Source of the DNA: Myxococcales bacterium
Lineage (GTDB): Bacteria > Myxococcota_A > Polyangia > Polyangiales > Polyangiaceae
Length of the DNA stretch: 64,000 bases
NCBI GenBank assembly: GCA_903642325.1
Contig: CAHJWM010000029.1
Coordinates: 1-64,000, forward strand
Direction: 5' to 3'
The translations under genes and the position numbers were made by a program. The stretch's first letter is position 1. Every line of letters begins with the position of its first letter. Below, one piece after another: positions 7,976-16,812 of the stretch. The notes under the pieces are model-generated. The model was not told the origin of the DNA. It saw only the letters and a list, made by a program, of their open reading frames with translations, and made no database searches.

Positions 7976-8758
7976 CTACTTCACGCTCTCTTCGACTTTA
8001 TCACCCGCCAGGGGCGCGCCGCCCTCGTTGACCTTGATGGGCAGCTTGAGCTCGATGTCCTTGGCCTCGACCTTCACCGGCATCGGAGGCCCGACCTTCT
8101 TGCCGGCGAAATAGGCCTGCAATGCGTATTCACCTGGTTCTTGGATCGCGATCGAGAATTCGCCCTTCATCGACGGGTATGCGACCTGAGCCACGTTCGG
8201 CTCGGCAACGATCCACATCCGCAGGCTGGGGGCTGCCTCGTCGCGGATCTCGAACACGCCCGCGTCGGGCACTGACCAGTCTCGCGTGGCTCCCGGGCCC
8301 GTTTCGTTTGCCGCAAACGTCTTGATGCCCACGCCATACAGCTTGTGTTTGAAGGGGTCGGTGTTCTGGAACGTGAGGCGCGTACCCGGGGTGACCACGA
8401 TCGTGACCGGCGTGGTGCGTCCTCCGCCAACGCGGATCAGCACTGGGGGCTGAGCCCTTTGCGGTGCTGCGGCGATCGCGGCCAAACACAGCTCTTTGGG
8501 GATGTGCGGGAACGGGCGTCGGAACTCGGCGCGGACGGTGGGAACGGGCTCGCGGAAGGAATACCCGCGGTTCTTCGGATCTTTAGCTTCGGCCCAAACC
8601 GGGTTTTGGAGGGCGCGGAAGCCCTCGAAGTGGCCCTTGACGCGCGCCGCGTCCGCGGTGCTGGCATGCGACAGCCAACTCGTAGCGACAAGCGCAGCTC
8701 CAAGGCCGCGCCAACCAGCCGTGCGTGAAAACCCCGCGGGGGTAAAACGAGCTTTCAT
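7976..8758 (-). CDS. exported protein with cupredoxin-like/beta-sandwich domain, function unknown
   Basis: The protein of about 260 residues has a signal peptide (GLGAALVATSWLSHASTADA). The mature part contains a stretch resembling a plastocyanin-like fold (VTIVVTPGTRLTFQNTDPFK, then HKLYGVG), although a full set of copper ligands is not obvious. A second segment (FSIAIQEPGEYALQAYFAGK) looks like a carboxypeptidase-regulatory or fibronectin-type strand set. The ATG at 8758 follows GAGGCGG and is preferred; the frame is open 50 codons further upstream without a signal-peptide character. It is the first gene of a two-gene unit with the membrane sensor-like protein 1 base downstream, which suggests a sensing or structural partnership in the periplasm. 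Confidence 0.7.
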   Translation of the reverse strand: MKARFTPAGFSRTAGWRGLGAALVATSWLSHASTADAARVKGHFEGFRALQNPVWAEAKDPKNRGYSFREPVPTVRAEFRRPFPHIPKELCLAAIAAAPQRAQPPVLIRVGGGRTTPVTIVVTPGTRLTFQNTDPFKHKLYGVGIKTFAANETGPGATRDWSVPDAGVFEIRDEAAPSLRMWIVAEPNVAQVAYPSMKGEFSIAIQEPGEYALQAYFAGKKVGPPMPVKVEAKDIELKLPIKVNEGGAPLAGDKVEESVK

Positions 8759-9304
8759 TGCCGCCTCACGGTAATCCAGCGCGCGCGACAACGGAAGAGC
8801 TGAGTCATGCGTACCGGCGCCGCCGCCCGGCGCGCCTCCGTGCCCACGATTCCCGTTCGATTTGCGCACAAAAGGCGAATGGGCCGGCTGTTTAGCCGAC
8901 CCATTCATAGGCTCCTGACCACGTGAGTCGCGAGGCGTTTGAGTACTCCGAACCCCTAGCTTAGCTAGGTGGGAAACTCTTATTTCGCGGCTTCCGGCTT
9001 CCCGGTGAGGTTTTCCGGGCCTAGCTCTCCACCACGAACTCGTCTCCCGATTCAGAATGCTTGTAAGGGATTCGTTAGTACTGCCTCCCGGGCTCTGCAG
9101 AGGGAGCCACTCATTATCCTATGGATGGCGACCTTCTTGTCAACGCGGGCGCCGGGTGAACTTGCAGATTTTTCAAACATTCCATAAAGTTATGCGGTCG
9201 CTGAAAGGTCCCCGCGGGCCGCGCGAGCGCCGAGGATCGGCGCGCGGGCCGACCCTTGACAGCGGAGCCTAGCCAGCGGAGCACGAGTTACCGAAAACTG
9301 GGCC
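8759..9304. other. divergent intergenic region (546 bases)
   Basis: It separates the exported-protein gene (minus) from the PglZ-like gene (plus) and should carry both promoters. It holds a short perfect inverted repeat at 8955-8969 and a TTGACA at 9256-9261 with no clear -10 partner. Short frames inside (for example 8969-9187) have no protein-like features. I see no RNA gene. Confidence 0.5.
8955..8969. repeat. short inverted repeat, possible operator
   Basis: CCTAGC-TTA-GCTAGG is a perfect 6-base inverted repeat with a 3-base spacer, 186 bases before the minus-strand gene and 335 before the plus-strand gene. Short palindromes of this size can be regulator sites, but they also occur by chance. 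Confidence 0.3.
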
Positions 9305-11116
9305 GTGAGGCGGAATCTCATTCACCTTCCGGCCATGAACTTTGCTGAGATCCCCGCGGAAGTGGATGGCTTTGGCTCGGGCGAGGTCGGCCTCGTCGGT
9401 CCAGAGGTGCTCCGCGAGCTACTGCGTTCCGCCGACGACGATGGTTATCTATCCATTGTGCTCGGCCCGCCGGGCCCCGGTCAGCGCGGCGAGTTGGCGC
9501 TGGTGATCTCAGAGGCCATCGACAGTGCGCTCGAGCAACGCGGGGCATGTCCGCCCGGCATTGGCGCAGCGGCTGACCTGGGCTCGTCCCTCAGCGATCA
9601 ATTGTACCGCGCGCGTTTGGTGGAGCTACGCGGGCTCGCATTGGCGGTACCCATGCTCGAGGGCATCGCAAACCTGGCGGGCGCACTGGACGCGGAGGAC
9701 AGCGCGGTGTTGCGCTGGTGGATGGCGGCCACGCGCGAGCGACCTGTGCGGCTGTACATAGACGCGTGCAATCGCTACGCGGGCGTGTACGACCGACCAA
9801 CACCGCTTCAAGACTTACTCCAGCGGAGGCCGAGCCAGAGCCCAGCGCCCGAGCTTGCGCCAGAGGTGAGCGCAAGCGTGGACGCCATGGAGCTCTCCGC
9901 TCAACCGCCGAGCGTCGCGCCACGCGAGAAGCTCGAGGGGCTCGATGCGGGCGATATTTGGGCGGACGAGAGCTCGAGTTACGCTTTGGCGGCAGATAGG
10001 GAAGCAGCGCCAGCGCCGACCGTCGCTCCAGATGGGGGACGACGCGGCGACGCGACAAGTCGCGCCGGCTTCGAGAGCGACCTGGCGGGCGTTCTCGCTC
10101 CTGCGGCGGCTTCTGCCGAGGCCACCGCGGTGACCATCGAGCTCCAGGTCGAAATCGAAGTGCTGGCCGCAGCAAACGATGCGCCCGCCGAAACGAGCGA
10201 CGATGAGACGGCACATTGCCCCGACGTGGAGCCGCAAGCCGCCACGTTCGCGCATACTCCGCTTTTCCCGAACGCCGACACCGAATGGCGCACATGGATG
10301 CACGAGCTGGAAGCAGCACGCGGGCCGAAACCGCTCGGAGTCGTCGAGCGCATGTTCGTCTCGAGCTACGTGCCGCTGTGCGACGCCTTCGCGCGCGGCA
10401 TCGCGGGGGCCGAGGCGAAAAAGACCCTTGAGGCCTGGTCCCAAAGCTTCGAGCAGAGTTATAAGGAGGCGTTCGACGCGCTGCGCGTGCGCGGAAAGCG
10501 TCCAACCATGGTGCTCGATGTGCCCGAGCTTTCGCTCCGTATGGGCCGCTTGCATGGCGCGCGCTCGGTGCAACTAGTGCTGGTAGACGGCTTGCGCTTC
10601 GATCTCGGTTTGCGCGTCGAGCAACGGTTGCGCACGCTGCTCGGGCAAAGCGCCGCGCTCACCGAGCGGTTGTTGCTCTGGTCCGCGCTACCCGCGACGA
10701 CGGCGGTCCAGCTCGAGCTGATCGGGCGGGGCGCGGAGGCCCTGCGGGAGTTCACCGGACATGCCGAATCGGAGGTGCCCGTCGCCCGCGGTCGCATGGC
10801 GACTACCCTGCGCCGTATCAAGGCGGGTCACCGCGAGCTACTCAAGCTCGATGTAGTAGAGTCACGCGTCACCGAGCCCGAAGTCGGTACCGAGACCAGC
10901 CGCCTCGATGACTTGGCGGACGACACGGCCCACGCGCTCGGCTCCTACATGAAACGCTTGCCCGCGCGCACCCTGGTCATGATCTTCGGCGATCACGGAT
11001 TCGTGCTCGAGCGCTTGGGCGAGAATGGCAGCACCACGCGCGCCCGCCATGGTGGCGCGTCACCGGAGGAGGTGCTGGTGCCCGCGTATGCCTGGCTAGT
11101 GGGCGGCGTGCATTGA
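9305..11116 (+). CDS. orphan PglZ-domain protein (alkaline phosphatase superfamily) with degenerate P-loop N-terminus
   Basis: In this 603-residue protein (numbered from GTG 9305), residues ~420-603 look like a PglZ domain. The metal Asp428 is in LVLVDGLRFD, a likely nucleophile is Thr465/Thr466 in WSALPATTAV, Asp563-His564 are in MIFGDHGF, and His582 is in RARHGGASPEEVLVP. All core metal and nucleophile positions seem kept, so activity is possible. Residues ~48-62 read YLSIVLGPPGPGQRG, which is a Walker A-like loop in which the Lys-Ser/Thr is replaced by Gln-Arg. Residues ~190-300 are low-complexity linker. PglZ proteins are part of BREX/Pgl phage defence, but no other such gene is here. An ATG at 9335 is an alternative start. 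It is convergent with the sigma-54 activator gene. Confidence 0.7.
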   Translation: MRRNLIHLPAMNFAEIPAEVDGFGSGEVGLVGPEVLRELLRSADDDGYLSIVLGPPGPGQRGELALVISEAIDSALEQRGACPPGIGAAADLGSSLSDQLYRARLVELRGLALAVPMLEGIANLAGALDAEDSAVLRWWMAATRERPVRLYIDACNRYAGVYDRPTPLQDLLQRRPSQSPAPELAPEVSASVDAMELSAQPPSVAPREKLEGLDAGDIWADESSSYALAADREAAPAPTVAPDGGRRGDATSRAGFESDLAGVLAPAAASAEATAVTIELQVEIEVLAAANDAPAETSDDETAHCPDVEPQAATFAHTPLFPNADTEWRTWMHELEAARGPKPLGVVERMFVSSYVPLCDAFARGIAGAEAKKTLEAWSQSFEQSYKEAFDALRVRGKRPTMVLDVPELSLRMGRLHGARSVQLVLVDGLRFDLGLRVEQRLRTLLGQSAALTERLLLWSALPATTAVQLELIGRGAEALREFTGHAESEVPVARGRMATTLRRIKAGHRELLKLDVVESRVTEPEVGTETSRLDDLADDTAHALGSYMKRLPARTLVMIFGDHGFVLERLGENGSTTRARHGGASPEEVLVPAYAWLVGGVH

Positions 11117-11146
11117 TGCGGCGCCGGGTTTGACGGGGCGAAGAGC

Positions 11147-13012
11147 TCAATCGCGGTCGGTCGCGGGGGGCGGGACCGAGCCCCCGGCGCCACTGGGTAT
11201 GGGATTTTGTTCTTTCTCCAAATATCGAAAGATGGTGCGGGGATCGACGCCAAGGTCGCGGGCCGTTTGCGTGCGATTGCCGTTGTTGCGTTCCAAGACC
11301 CCCAACACGTATTGGCGTTGGAAATCTTCCTTGGCTTTTTCGAGCGGCACGATTTGCAGCTGCTCCTCGGCGCCGAGATCCAGATCCGCGGGCCCGAGCA
11401 GAGTTTGATCGCACAGCACGAGTGCTTTTTTGATGCGGTTCTCCAGCTGCCGGATATTGCCAGGCCATGGATATTTTTTGATCGCGCTCAAAGCTTGTGG
11501 CGAAAAACCACGCACGGCGCTCTTCAGCTCGTCCGCAAACTTGCTGAGCAGCGCTTTGGCGATGATGAATACGTCGTCCCCGCGCTCGCGAAGCGGCGGC
11601 AACCAGAGGTTCACCACGTTCAAGCGATAATAGAGGTCTTCCCGGAACTCACCGGTCTTGATCATCTCGTCTAGATTTCGGTTGGTGGCCGCGACGACGC
11701 GGATGTCGCACTTTTCCGGGCGGCTATCGCCTACGCGGAACACGATGCGCTCTTGCAGGGCGCGCAGCAATTTGACTTGCATACCCAGTGGCAGCTCGCC
11801 GATTTCGTCGAGAAAGAGCGTGCCACCATCGGCCTGCTGGAACTGGCCGGCGCGGCTGGCGATGGCGCCCGTGAAGGCACCCTTGACGTGCCCGAACATC
11901 TCGCTCTCGATCAGATTCTCTGGGATTGCGCCACAGTTGACGGTGATGAATGGGCCTTTGACGCGATTGCTGCGCCGATGCAGCTCGCGGGCAATGAGCT
12001 CCTTGCCCGTGCCCGTTTCGCCCGTGATGAGCACGCTGATGTCGGTGGCCGCCACTTTTTGCAGCTTCCGAAAGACCTCCATCATCGATGCGCAAGCACC
12101 GATGATCTCCCCGAAGCGCTTGTCCAGCAGATCGGCGCTGAGTTTTTCCTTGTCGGCGCGGAGGGCGCTGAGCAGCATCGCGTTTTGCAAGATCAGCGAC
12201 GACTGGGCAGCAAAGATGGTGAGCAGCTCGAGCTGACCTCGATCGAACAGATGTTTCACTTCGTCGTTGGCGACGTACAGGGCCCCGATCACGTCCCCTT
12301 GACTGACGAGCGGCGCGCACATCACGCTGGACAACTTGAGTGAAATGACGCTTTCGCTCTTGCCGAAGGTGGTATCGGTCAAGGCGTCGCTGACGATCAC
12401 CGGGCGCTTGGTCTCGATGACCTGCCGGACGATGCTATCGGAAATAACGCCCGATGCATCTTGGATCGCCTCACGTTGTACGTTACGCGAGACCCGGACG
12501 CGCGGGGTGCTGTCTTTCCCCTCCGAGGGGTCCACGAGCAGCACCACGCCACGAGCCCCGCCGGTGAGATCGATGATGTCGTCCAGAAGCGTCTCGAGCA
12601 GCTCGTCTACCGAGCGGCTCATCATCAAGCGCTCGCTGAAGGAGTGGAGCCGTCGCAGACGCGCAATGTCGCCAGTTTCCCCATTCGATTCGGGGTTTTC
12701 GGCTCCCCGCGCATCCCCCAACTCGGTGAACATGCTGAAACCGAGCAAGGCCTTGCCGAGCGTGACGCGGTCGCCGTTGGCGAGCCGCGCACGCCGCTTC
12801 TTCTTGCCGTTGATCAGGATCTCGGCCTCGCGGTCCACCTCTTCCAATTGGAAATCGCGGCCGTTGAACACGATCTGAGCGTGGTGACTGGCCACGCTGG
12901 CATCGGGCAAGTGAATATCGTTCCCGAGCGCGCGCCCGATCGTCGAGAGCGGCTTGTGCAGCGCCGTGAGTACCGGCGCGCCCTCCGACGGAAAGAAACG
13001 AATCGTGGCCAT
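11147..13012 (-). CDS. sigma-54-dependent transcriptional activator with FHA and GAF domains
   Basis: The 621-residue protein has four parts. Residues ~1-95 are an FHA domain ([20 protein letters not shown], then SHHAQI), which reads phosphothreonine. Residues ~120-285 are a GAF-like sensor. Residues ~305-535 are the AAA+ domain, with Walker [12 protein letters not shown], the sigma-54 contact loop GAFTGA and Walker [14 protein letters not shown]. The C-terminus is a Fis-type helix-turn-helix ([20 protein letters not shown]). It should activate a sigma-54 promoter when an FHA partner, probably a Ser/Thr kinase substrate, or a GAF ligand signals. This layout is abundant in myxobacteria. The ATG at 13012 starts right at the FHA domain. 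No sigma-54 promoter could be assigned nearby. Confidence 0.95.
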   Translation of the reverse strand: MATIRFFPSEGAPVLTALHKPLSTIGRALGNDIHLPDASVASHHAQIVFNGRDFQLEEVDREAEILINGKKKRRARLANGDRVTLGKALLGFSMFTELGDARGAENPESNGETGDIARLRRLHSFSERLMMSRSVDELLETLLDDIIDLTGGARGVVLLVDPSEGKDSTPRVRVSRNVQREAIQDASGVISDSIVRQVIETKRPVIVSDALTDTTFGKSESVISLKLSSVMCAPLVSQGDVIGALYVANDEVKHLFDRGQLELLTIFAAQSSLILQNAMLLSALRADKEKLSADLLDKRFGEIIGACASMMEVFRKLQKVAATDISVLITGETGTGKELIARELHRRSNRVKGPFITVNCGAIPENLIESEMFGHVKGAFTGAIASRAGQFQQADGGTLFLDEIGELPLGMQVKLLRALQERIVFRVGDSRPEKCDIRVVAATNRNLDEMIKTGEFREDLYYRLNVVNLWLPPLRERGDDVFIIAKALLSKFADELKSAVRGFSPQALSAIKKYPWPGNIRQLENRIKKALVLCDQTLLGPADLDLGAEEQLQIVPLEKAKEDFQRQYVLGVLERNNGNRTQTARDLGVDPRTIFRYLEKEQNPIPSGAGGSVPPPATDRD

Positions 13013-13105
13013 GCAGCCCAAAAGGCTAGTGCTCAACCCCGTAAATAACAATCTCCTCCCGCCAACTGACCGGCGATCCTGCGATTGGCGCGCGCGGGCT
13101 TCACT

Positions 13106-14104
13106 TCATTCGCGTTTCAACGGCCGTGACAATACGGCGCGCACCGCCTCGCGGACCGGCTTGTGCTCGAACAACACGCGATACACTTCGCTGCAAATCG
13201 GCAGATCCACGGCGGCACGCTCGGCTAGGTGAAAGGCGCTGTCGGCGGTGACCACGCCTTCGGCGACGTGACCCAGCCCGGCGAGCGCCTCGCTGAGGCC
13301 CGCGCCGCGCCCGAGCTCGTAACCCAAGGTGCGATTGCGGCTGAGCTCCCCCGTGCAAGTCAGCACGAGGTCTCCGAGACCAGCCAGGCCCGCTAGAGTC
13401 GCGGCATGGCCGCCCTTGGCCAAGGCGAGCCGCGCGATCTCGGCGAGACCGCGCGTGATCAGGGCCGCGCGCGTGTTGTATCCGAAGCCAAGCCCATCGC
13501 ACGCGCCGGCCGCAATGGCGATCACGTTCTTGAGCGCACCGCCGACCTGGACGCCAATTGGATCGTCGCCCGCATACACGCGGAAGTGATCGCTCGATAG
13601 GCGTCGCTGCACCCGCATGGCAAGCTCGTTGGAGTGGGCGGCCGCGACCAAGCTCGTAGGCAAACCTAGGGCGACCTCCTTGGCGAAGCTCGGGCCCGAT
13701 AGCACCACCGTGCGCTCACGAGCGGTGGCACCGAGCACCACCTCGATCACCTCGCTCAACAGCATCAATGATTGCGGCTCGATGCCTTTGCTGGCGATCA
13801 CCAGTGTCGCATCGCGCGGCAAGAACGGACGCGCCTGCTCGAGCATCGAGCGGAACCCGGCCGTGGGCACGACCAGCAGCACGTCACTCGCGCCGCGTAA
13901 CGTATGCTCTAGGTCGGCACTTGGTTCGACGAGGGCCGGCAGCTGAAAACCGGCCAAAAAAGCGCGGTTCTCGCGAGTTTGCTGCAAGGCGGCGGCATGC
14001 TCTTCCTGCCAAGTCCAAAGGCGCGCCAGCTCACCCCGCTCCGCGAGGACAAGGGCCAAAGCGGTACCCCAGGCGCCGGCACCAAGGATCGCGAAGTGGG
14101 CCAT
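13106..14104 (-). CDS. gpsA: glycerol-3-phosphate dehydrogenase [NAD(P)+]
   Basis: The 332-residue cytoplasmic enzyme reduces dihydroxyacetone phosphate to sn-glycerol-3-phosphate for phospholipid synthesis. It starts with the Rossmann motif FAILGAGAWGTALALVLAER, and carries the substrate/cofactor signature VVLSGPSFAKEVALGLPT. The catalytic-helix region is GALKNVIAIAAGACDGLGFG followed by NTRAALITRGL. Length is normal for the family. It is divergent from a lipoprotein gene only 44 bases away, so the two promoters must overlap. A separate catabolic G3P dehydrogenase operon (glpA-glpB) lies near 52-54 kb. Confidence 0.97.
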   Translation of the reverse strand: MAHFAILGAGAWGTALALVLAERGELARLWTWQEEHAAALQQTRENRAFLAGFQLPALVEPSADLEHTLRGASDVLLVVPTAGFRSMLEQARPFLPRDATLVIASKGIEPQSLMLLSEVIEVVLGATARERTVVLSGPSFAKEVALGLPTSLVAAAHSNELAMRVQRRLSSDHFRVYAGDDPIGVQVGGALKNVIAIAAGACDGLGFGYNTRAALITRGLAEIARLALAKGGHAATLAGLAGLGDLVLTCTGELSRNRTLGYELGRGAGLSEALAGLGHVAEGVVTADSAFHLAERAAVDLPICSEVYRVLFEHKPVREAVRAVLSRPLKRE

Positions 14105-14148
14105 CTAGAGACAAGACTTTCGGTCAACCTCGAGCGTTGTCAACTGTT

Positions 14149-15264
14149 ATGCTGGCTCACATGCATGCTCTCGCACGGTCTTCAGTGGTCTCCACCGCAT
14201 GTCTGGCGATCACTCTCGGGGTCGGCTCGGGCTGCACGTCGCCAGACTCGTTCGGGTCGCGCGCAGTAGCCGTCGTGGGTGCAGGGGTCATCAACGATCC
14301 GAGCAACAAGTCGCTTCGCTTCGACATCTTGAAGTTCGGGCTCGAAAGCTTTTGCACCGAAATGCTTCGCGCGGGCGCGCCATTGAAGTTCGGAGACGAC
14401 GAGCCGGTCGTCGGTCGATTTTTCGCCGATTCCTGCCAATCGCAGGTGCTGGACGACGACGCCCATAAGTCGTTCGTGGTGCAATACACGGGTCGGGGCT
14501 ACGCTTGGACCAACGTCACCGAACGCCTTGGCTTCAACTCGAGCGGCGTGGTCGAGTACCAGAGCGACTTTCAGCTCAGCGGCGGCGCCATGTACGTCTA
14601 TTTCCGGCCGCGTTTGATCGACGGTGCCGCCTTTCAAACTACGCTCGTAGAGTCCGCCTTGGCCAAGGGCGGCTTGGCCATAGCCGGCCTGAACGCCAAC
14701 ACGCTCGGCAAACATATCGTAGAAAGCGAGCTACGGCGCGGCTTCACGGTGATCCGCCGAGATTCGTCGGGGAGTATGGACTTTGCGCTGGGCTTGGTGG
14801 CGACCGGCGAAGTGCCGTTCAAACCTTTCGAAGTAAAGCGCACCAACAAGCAAGTTTTGGCCAACGAGCGCACGGAGGTGCATCAAGGCCAGCAAGACTA
14901 CGTGGGCGCATTCGAGGTCAAGGACTCTGGTCAAGCATTGTACCTGACCGCCGCGCTCGACGGCGCGCCGAGCGCCGACGTACTGGTCGTGCCGAAGCCG
15001 GTTGGCGATGCGTTGCTCGATCATTACCTCCAGACTGCGGGCGGCGCTTCCATCACGAGCGCAAGCGCCGGCCCCGCCCTGCTCGATGACACGGTCGCGC
15101 AAGGCGGCGGGCTCTGGCAACGCTTCGTCAACGTCGACCCTGGCCGCTACTATCTAGTCATCGACAACAGTGCTCAGCTCGGCAAGACCACACCCGACAC
15201 GAGCATGAAGGACGATGCCGCCGCTAAACTGGATTACGTGATCTTGCTCGGTGATCGGCCGTGA
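14149..15264 (+). CDS. predicted lipoprotein/exported protein of unknown function
   Basis: The ~371-residue protein starts with a signal sequence (SSVVSTACLAITLGVGSGC). The Cys in GVGSGC could be lipidated, although the lipobox is weak. The mature protein has no motif that I recognise. It is rich in beta-type segments (GGAMYVYFRPRLIDG, GRYYLVIDNSAQLG) and contains a Thr/Lys/Glu-rich centre. The ATG at 14149 is followed by another at 14161, and either could be used. It lies divergent from gpsA and 191 bases before lepB. Base composition is like its neighbours. Confidence 0.75.
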   Translation: MLAHMHALARSSVVSTACLAITLGVGSGCTSPDSFGSRAVAVVGAGVINDPSNKSLRFDILKFGLESFCTEMLRAGAPLKFGDDEPVVGRFFADSCQSQVLDDDAHKSFVVQYTGRGYAWTNVTERLGFNSSGVVEYQSDFQLSGGAMYVYFRPRLIDGAAFQTTLVESALAKGGLAIAGLNANTLGKHIVESELRRGFTVIRRDSSGSMDFALGLVATGEVPFKPFEVKRTNKQVLANERTEVHQGQQDYVGAFEVKDSGQALYLTAALDGAPSADVLVVPKPVGDALLDHYLQTAGGASITSASAGPALLDDTVAQGGGLWQRFVNVDPGRYYLVIDNSAQLGKTTPDTSMKDDAAAKLDYVILLGDRP

Positions 15265-15455
15265 ATCTGGTTCGGCCGGGCCGAGCCCGCCGACCCGCCG
15301 TGCGCGCCCCCGAGGCCGGTCCTGAACGAGCGGCGCGTAGCGAAGCGGCTGTGATCCCCACAAACCGGCCCGAACGGCCGCGAGCCCGCCCCGCGGTCGC
15401 CGCCGTGCCTTGCCCTGCTCCGTAGCCCCGGCTAGAAACCCACGCACTCGAGCTT

Positions 15456-16793
15456 TTGGCGCACGAGCCCCTTTCTGTGAACGCAAAACTTTCTCGCTAC
15501 GTGTTCTGGCCGCTGTGGTTCGTCGTCGTTCCGCTCGCCCTGTGCGTGCTCGTGGTCTGGCTCGTAAAGCCCGCTCAAGATTTCACGCCCGTGACCTGGT
15601 TCGAACACTTCCAGTGGGAGGTTCGTGATCAGCAGGTGCCCGCCTATATTCTATTCTTCACCATTTTCGAGATGGTGATCTACAGCTACCGCCACTCTTT
15701 GCCTTTCGTCTCTGGCCCGGAGGGAGGCGGCCAGTCGGATCTTCCGAAGTCGGTGCGGGAAGAGTACGAGCACGCCGGCCAACTGCTCGAGGAGGCCGAT
15801 CGCATCTTGCGCAACAACCGCGCGCGCGTAGAGCGTGAGCTGCCAATCGCCTCGCGGGAGGAGTTGCGGGAGGCGCTCGAGGAGCTGCGGGACGCCATGG
15901 CCGCCCGGCCTCTGGATATTGCAATCTTCAACGCCAGCTACGAGCGCGCCAGCCGGCTGGTCGCGCGCCGGCTCGGGCCATGGCAAAAAGGTGAGTTCCG
16001 CGAGTACGTGGAATCGATTGCCGTAGCGGTGGGCGTCGCCCTATTGCTGCGCACGTTCGTGGTCGAAGCGTTCAAGATCCCCAGCGGCTCGATGCTGCCG
16101 ACGCTGCAGATTCAAGACCACATCTTCGTCAATAAGCTCGCGTACGGCCCGGCCATTCCTTACACGAATGTGCGGCTGTTCAACACCCTTCCGCCCGCAC
16201 GCGGGGACGTGATGGTGTTCGAATACCCAGATCCAAATCCCAACAGCGAGCGGCAGGACTTCATCAAGCGGGTCATCGCGCTCGAGGGCGACACGCTCAC
16301 GGTAGAGAGCGGTCACCCGTCGATCAACGGCTGGCGCGTCCCCAACTGCCGCATCGGTTGGTATGATTATCACGAGGGCACCGACTCGAGCCTCAAGCGC
16401 AGCGAGCTGTACATGGAGTTTCTGGGCAACTACGCGTACATCACCCAGTTCGAGGAAGAACGTGGCAGCGAGCCGCAGCAAGGCCCGTACAAGGTCAAAG
16501 CTGGCGAGACCTGGGTGATGGGTGACAACCGTAACAACAGCATGGATTCCCGGGCTTGGAACGGCGGTCGCGGCGGCGGCGTACCGGATGCAAACATCAA
16601 AGGACGCGCAATGTTCGTCTGGCTGAGCTTTGGCTCGGACGGGGGCGTCACCTGGGACCGCTTGGCCACCAACGTGCTCGGTAAACCGCGCCTGCCTAAA
16701 GGCGCCCCGAACGAGCTCTTGCAAAGCATCGATAAGTGTTTGCGTGAACGCCCTCCCCCCAGCCAGACGCTGCCCCCACCACCCAAGCCCTGA
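15456..16793 (+). CDS. lepB: signal peptidase I with long N-terminal extension
   Basis: The ~445-residue membrane protease cleaves signal peptides on the outer face of the inner membrane. Catalytic Ser212 is in KIPSGSMLPTL and catalytic Lys271 is in DFIKRVIALEGD; the GDNRNNSMDSR box follows. Most LepB proteins are 200-325 residues. Here ~180 residues come before the usual membrane anchor (ESIAVAVGVALLLRTFVVEA). They contain two more hydrophobic segments (~17-38 and ~61-77) and a charged, probably coiled-coil stretch (~98-150). A Pro-rich tail ends the protein. The start is uncertain: TTG at 15456 or GTG at 15477, neither with a clear ribosome site. Lipoproteins flank it on both sides. Confidence 0.93.
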   Translation: MAHEPLSVNAKLSRYVFWPLWFVVVPLALCVLVVWLVKPAQDFTPVTWFEHFQWEVRDQQVPAYILFFTIFEMVIYSYRHSLPFVSGPEGGGQSDLPKSVREEYEHAGQLLEEADRILRNNRARVERELPIASREELREALEELRDAMAARPLDIAIFNASYERASRLVARRLGPWQKGEFREYVESIAVAVGVALLLRTFVVEAFKIPSGSMLPTLQIQDHIFVNKLAYGPAIPYTNVRLFNTLPPARGDVMVFEYPDPNPNSERQDFIKRVIALEGDTLTVESGHPSINGWRVPNCRIGWYDYHEGTDSSLKRSELYMEFLGNYAYITQFEEERGSEPQQGPYKVKAGETWVMGDNRNNSMDSRAWNGGRGGGVPDANIKGRAMFVWLSFGSDGGVTWDRLATNVLGKPRLPKGAPNELLQSIDKCLRERPPPSQTLPPPPKP

Positions 16794-16800
16794 TCTCCCG

Positions 16801-16806
16801 AGGAGA
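16801..16806 (+). promoter_or_regulatory. Shine-Dalgarno site deciding the start of the next lipoprotein
   Basis: AGGAGA lies 6 bases before the ATG at 16813. The frame is open upstream inside lepB, so this site decides the start. Confidence 0.7.
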
Positions 16807-16812
16807 ACGCGC

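Noticed and set aside
8969-9187. 72-codon frame in the divergent region before the PglZ-like gene
   Set aside because: No ribosome site, no recognisable motif and composition like random intergenic translation.
9256-9261. TTGACA as a -35 box for the PglZ-like gene
   Set aside because: No -10-like sequence is present at the proper spacing.
9305-11116. A BREX or Pgl phage-defence cluster around the PglZ-like gene
   Set aside because: No methyltransferase, BrxC/PglY-like ATPase, BrxL or other defence gene is encoded nearby; only the single PglZ-like protein is present.
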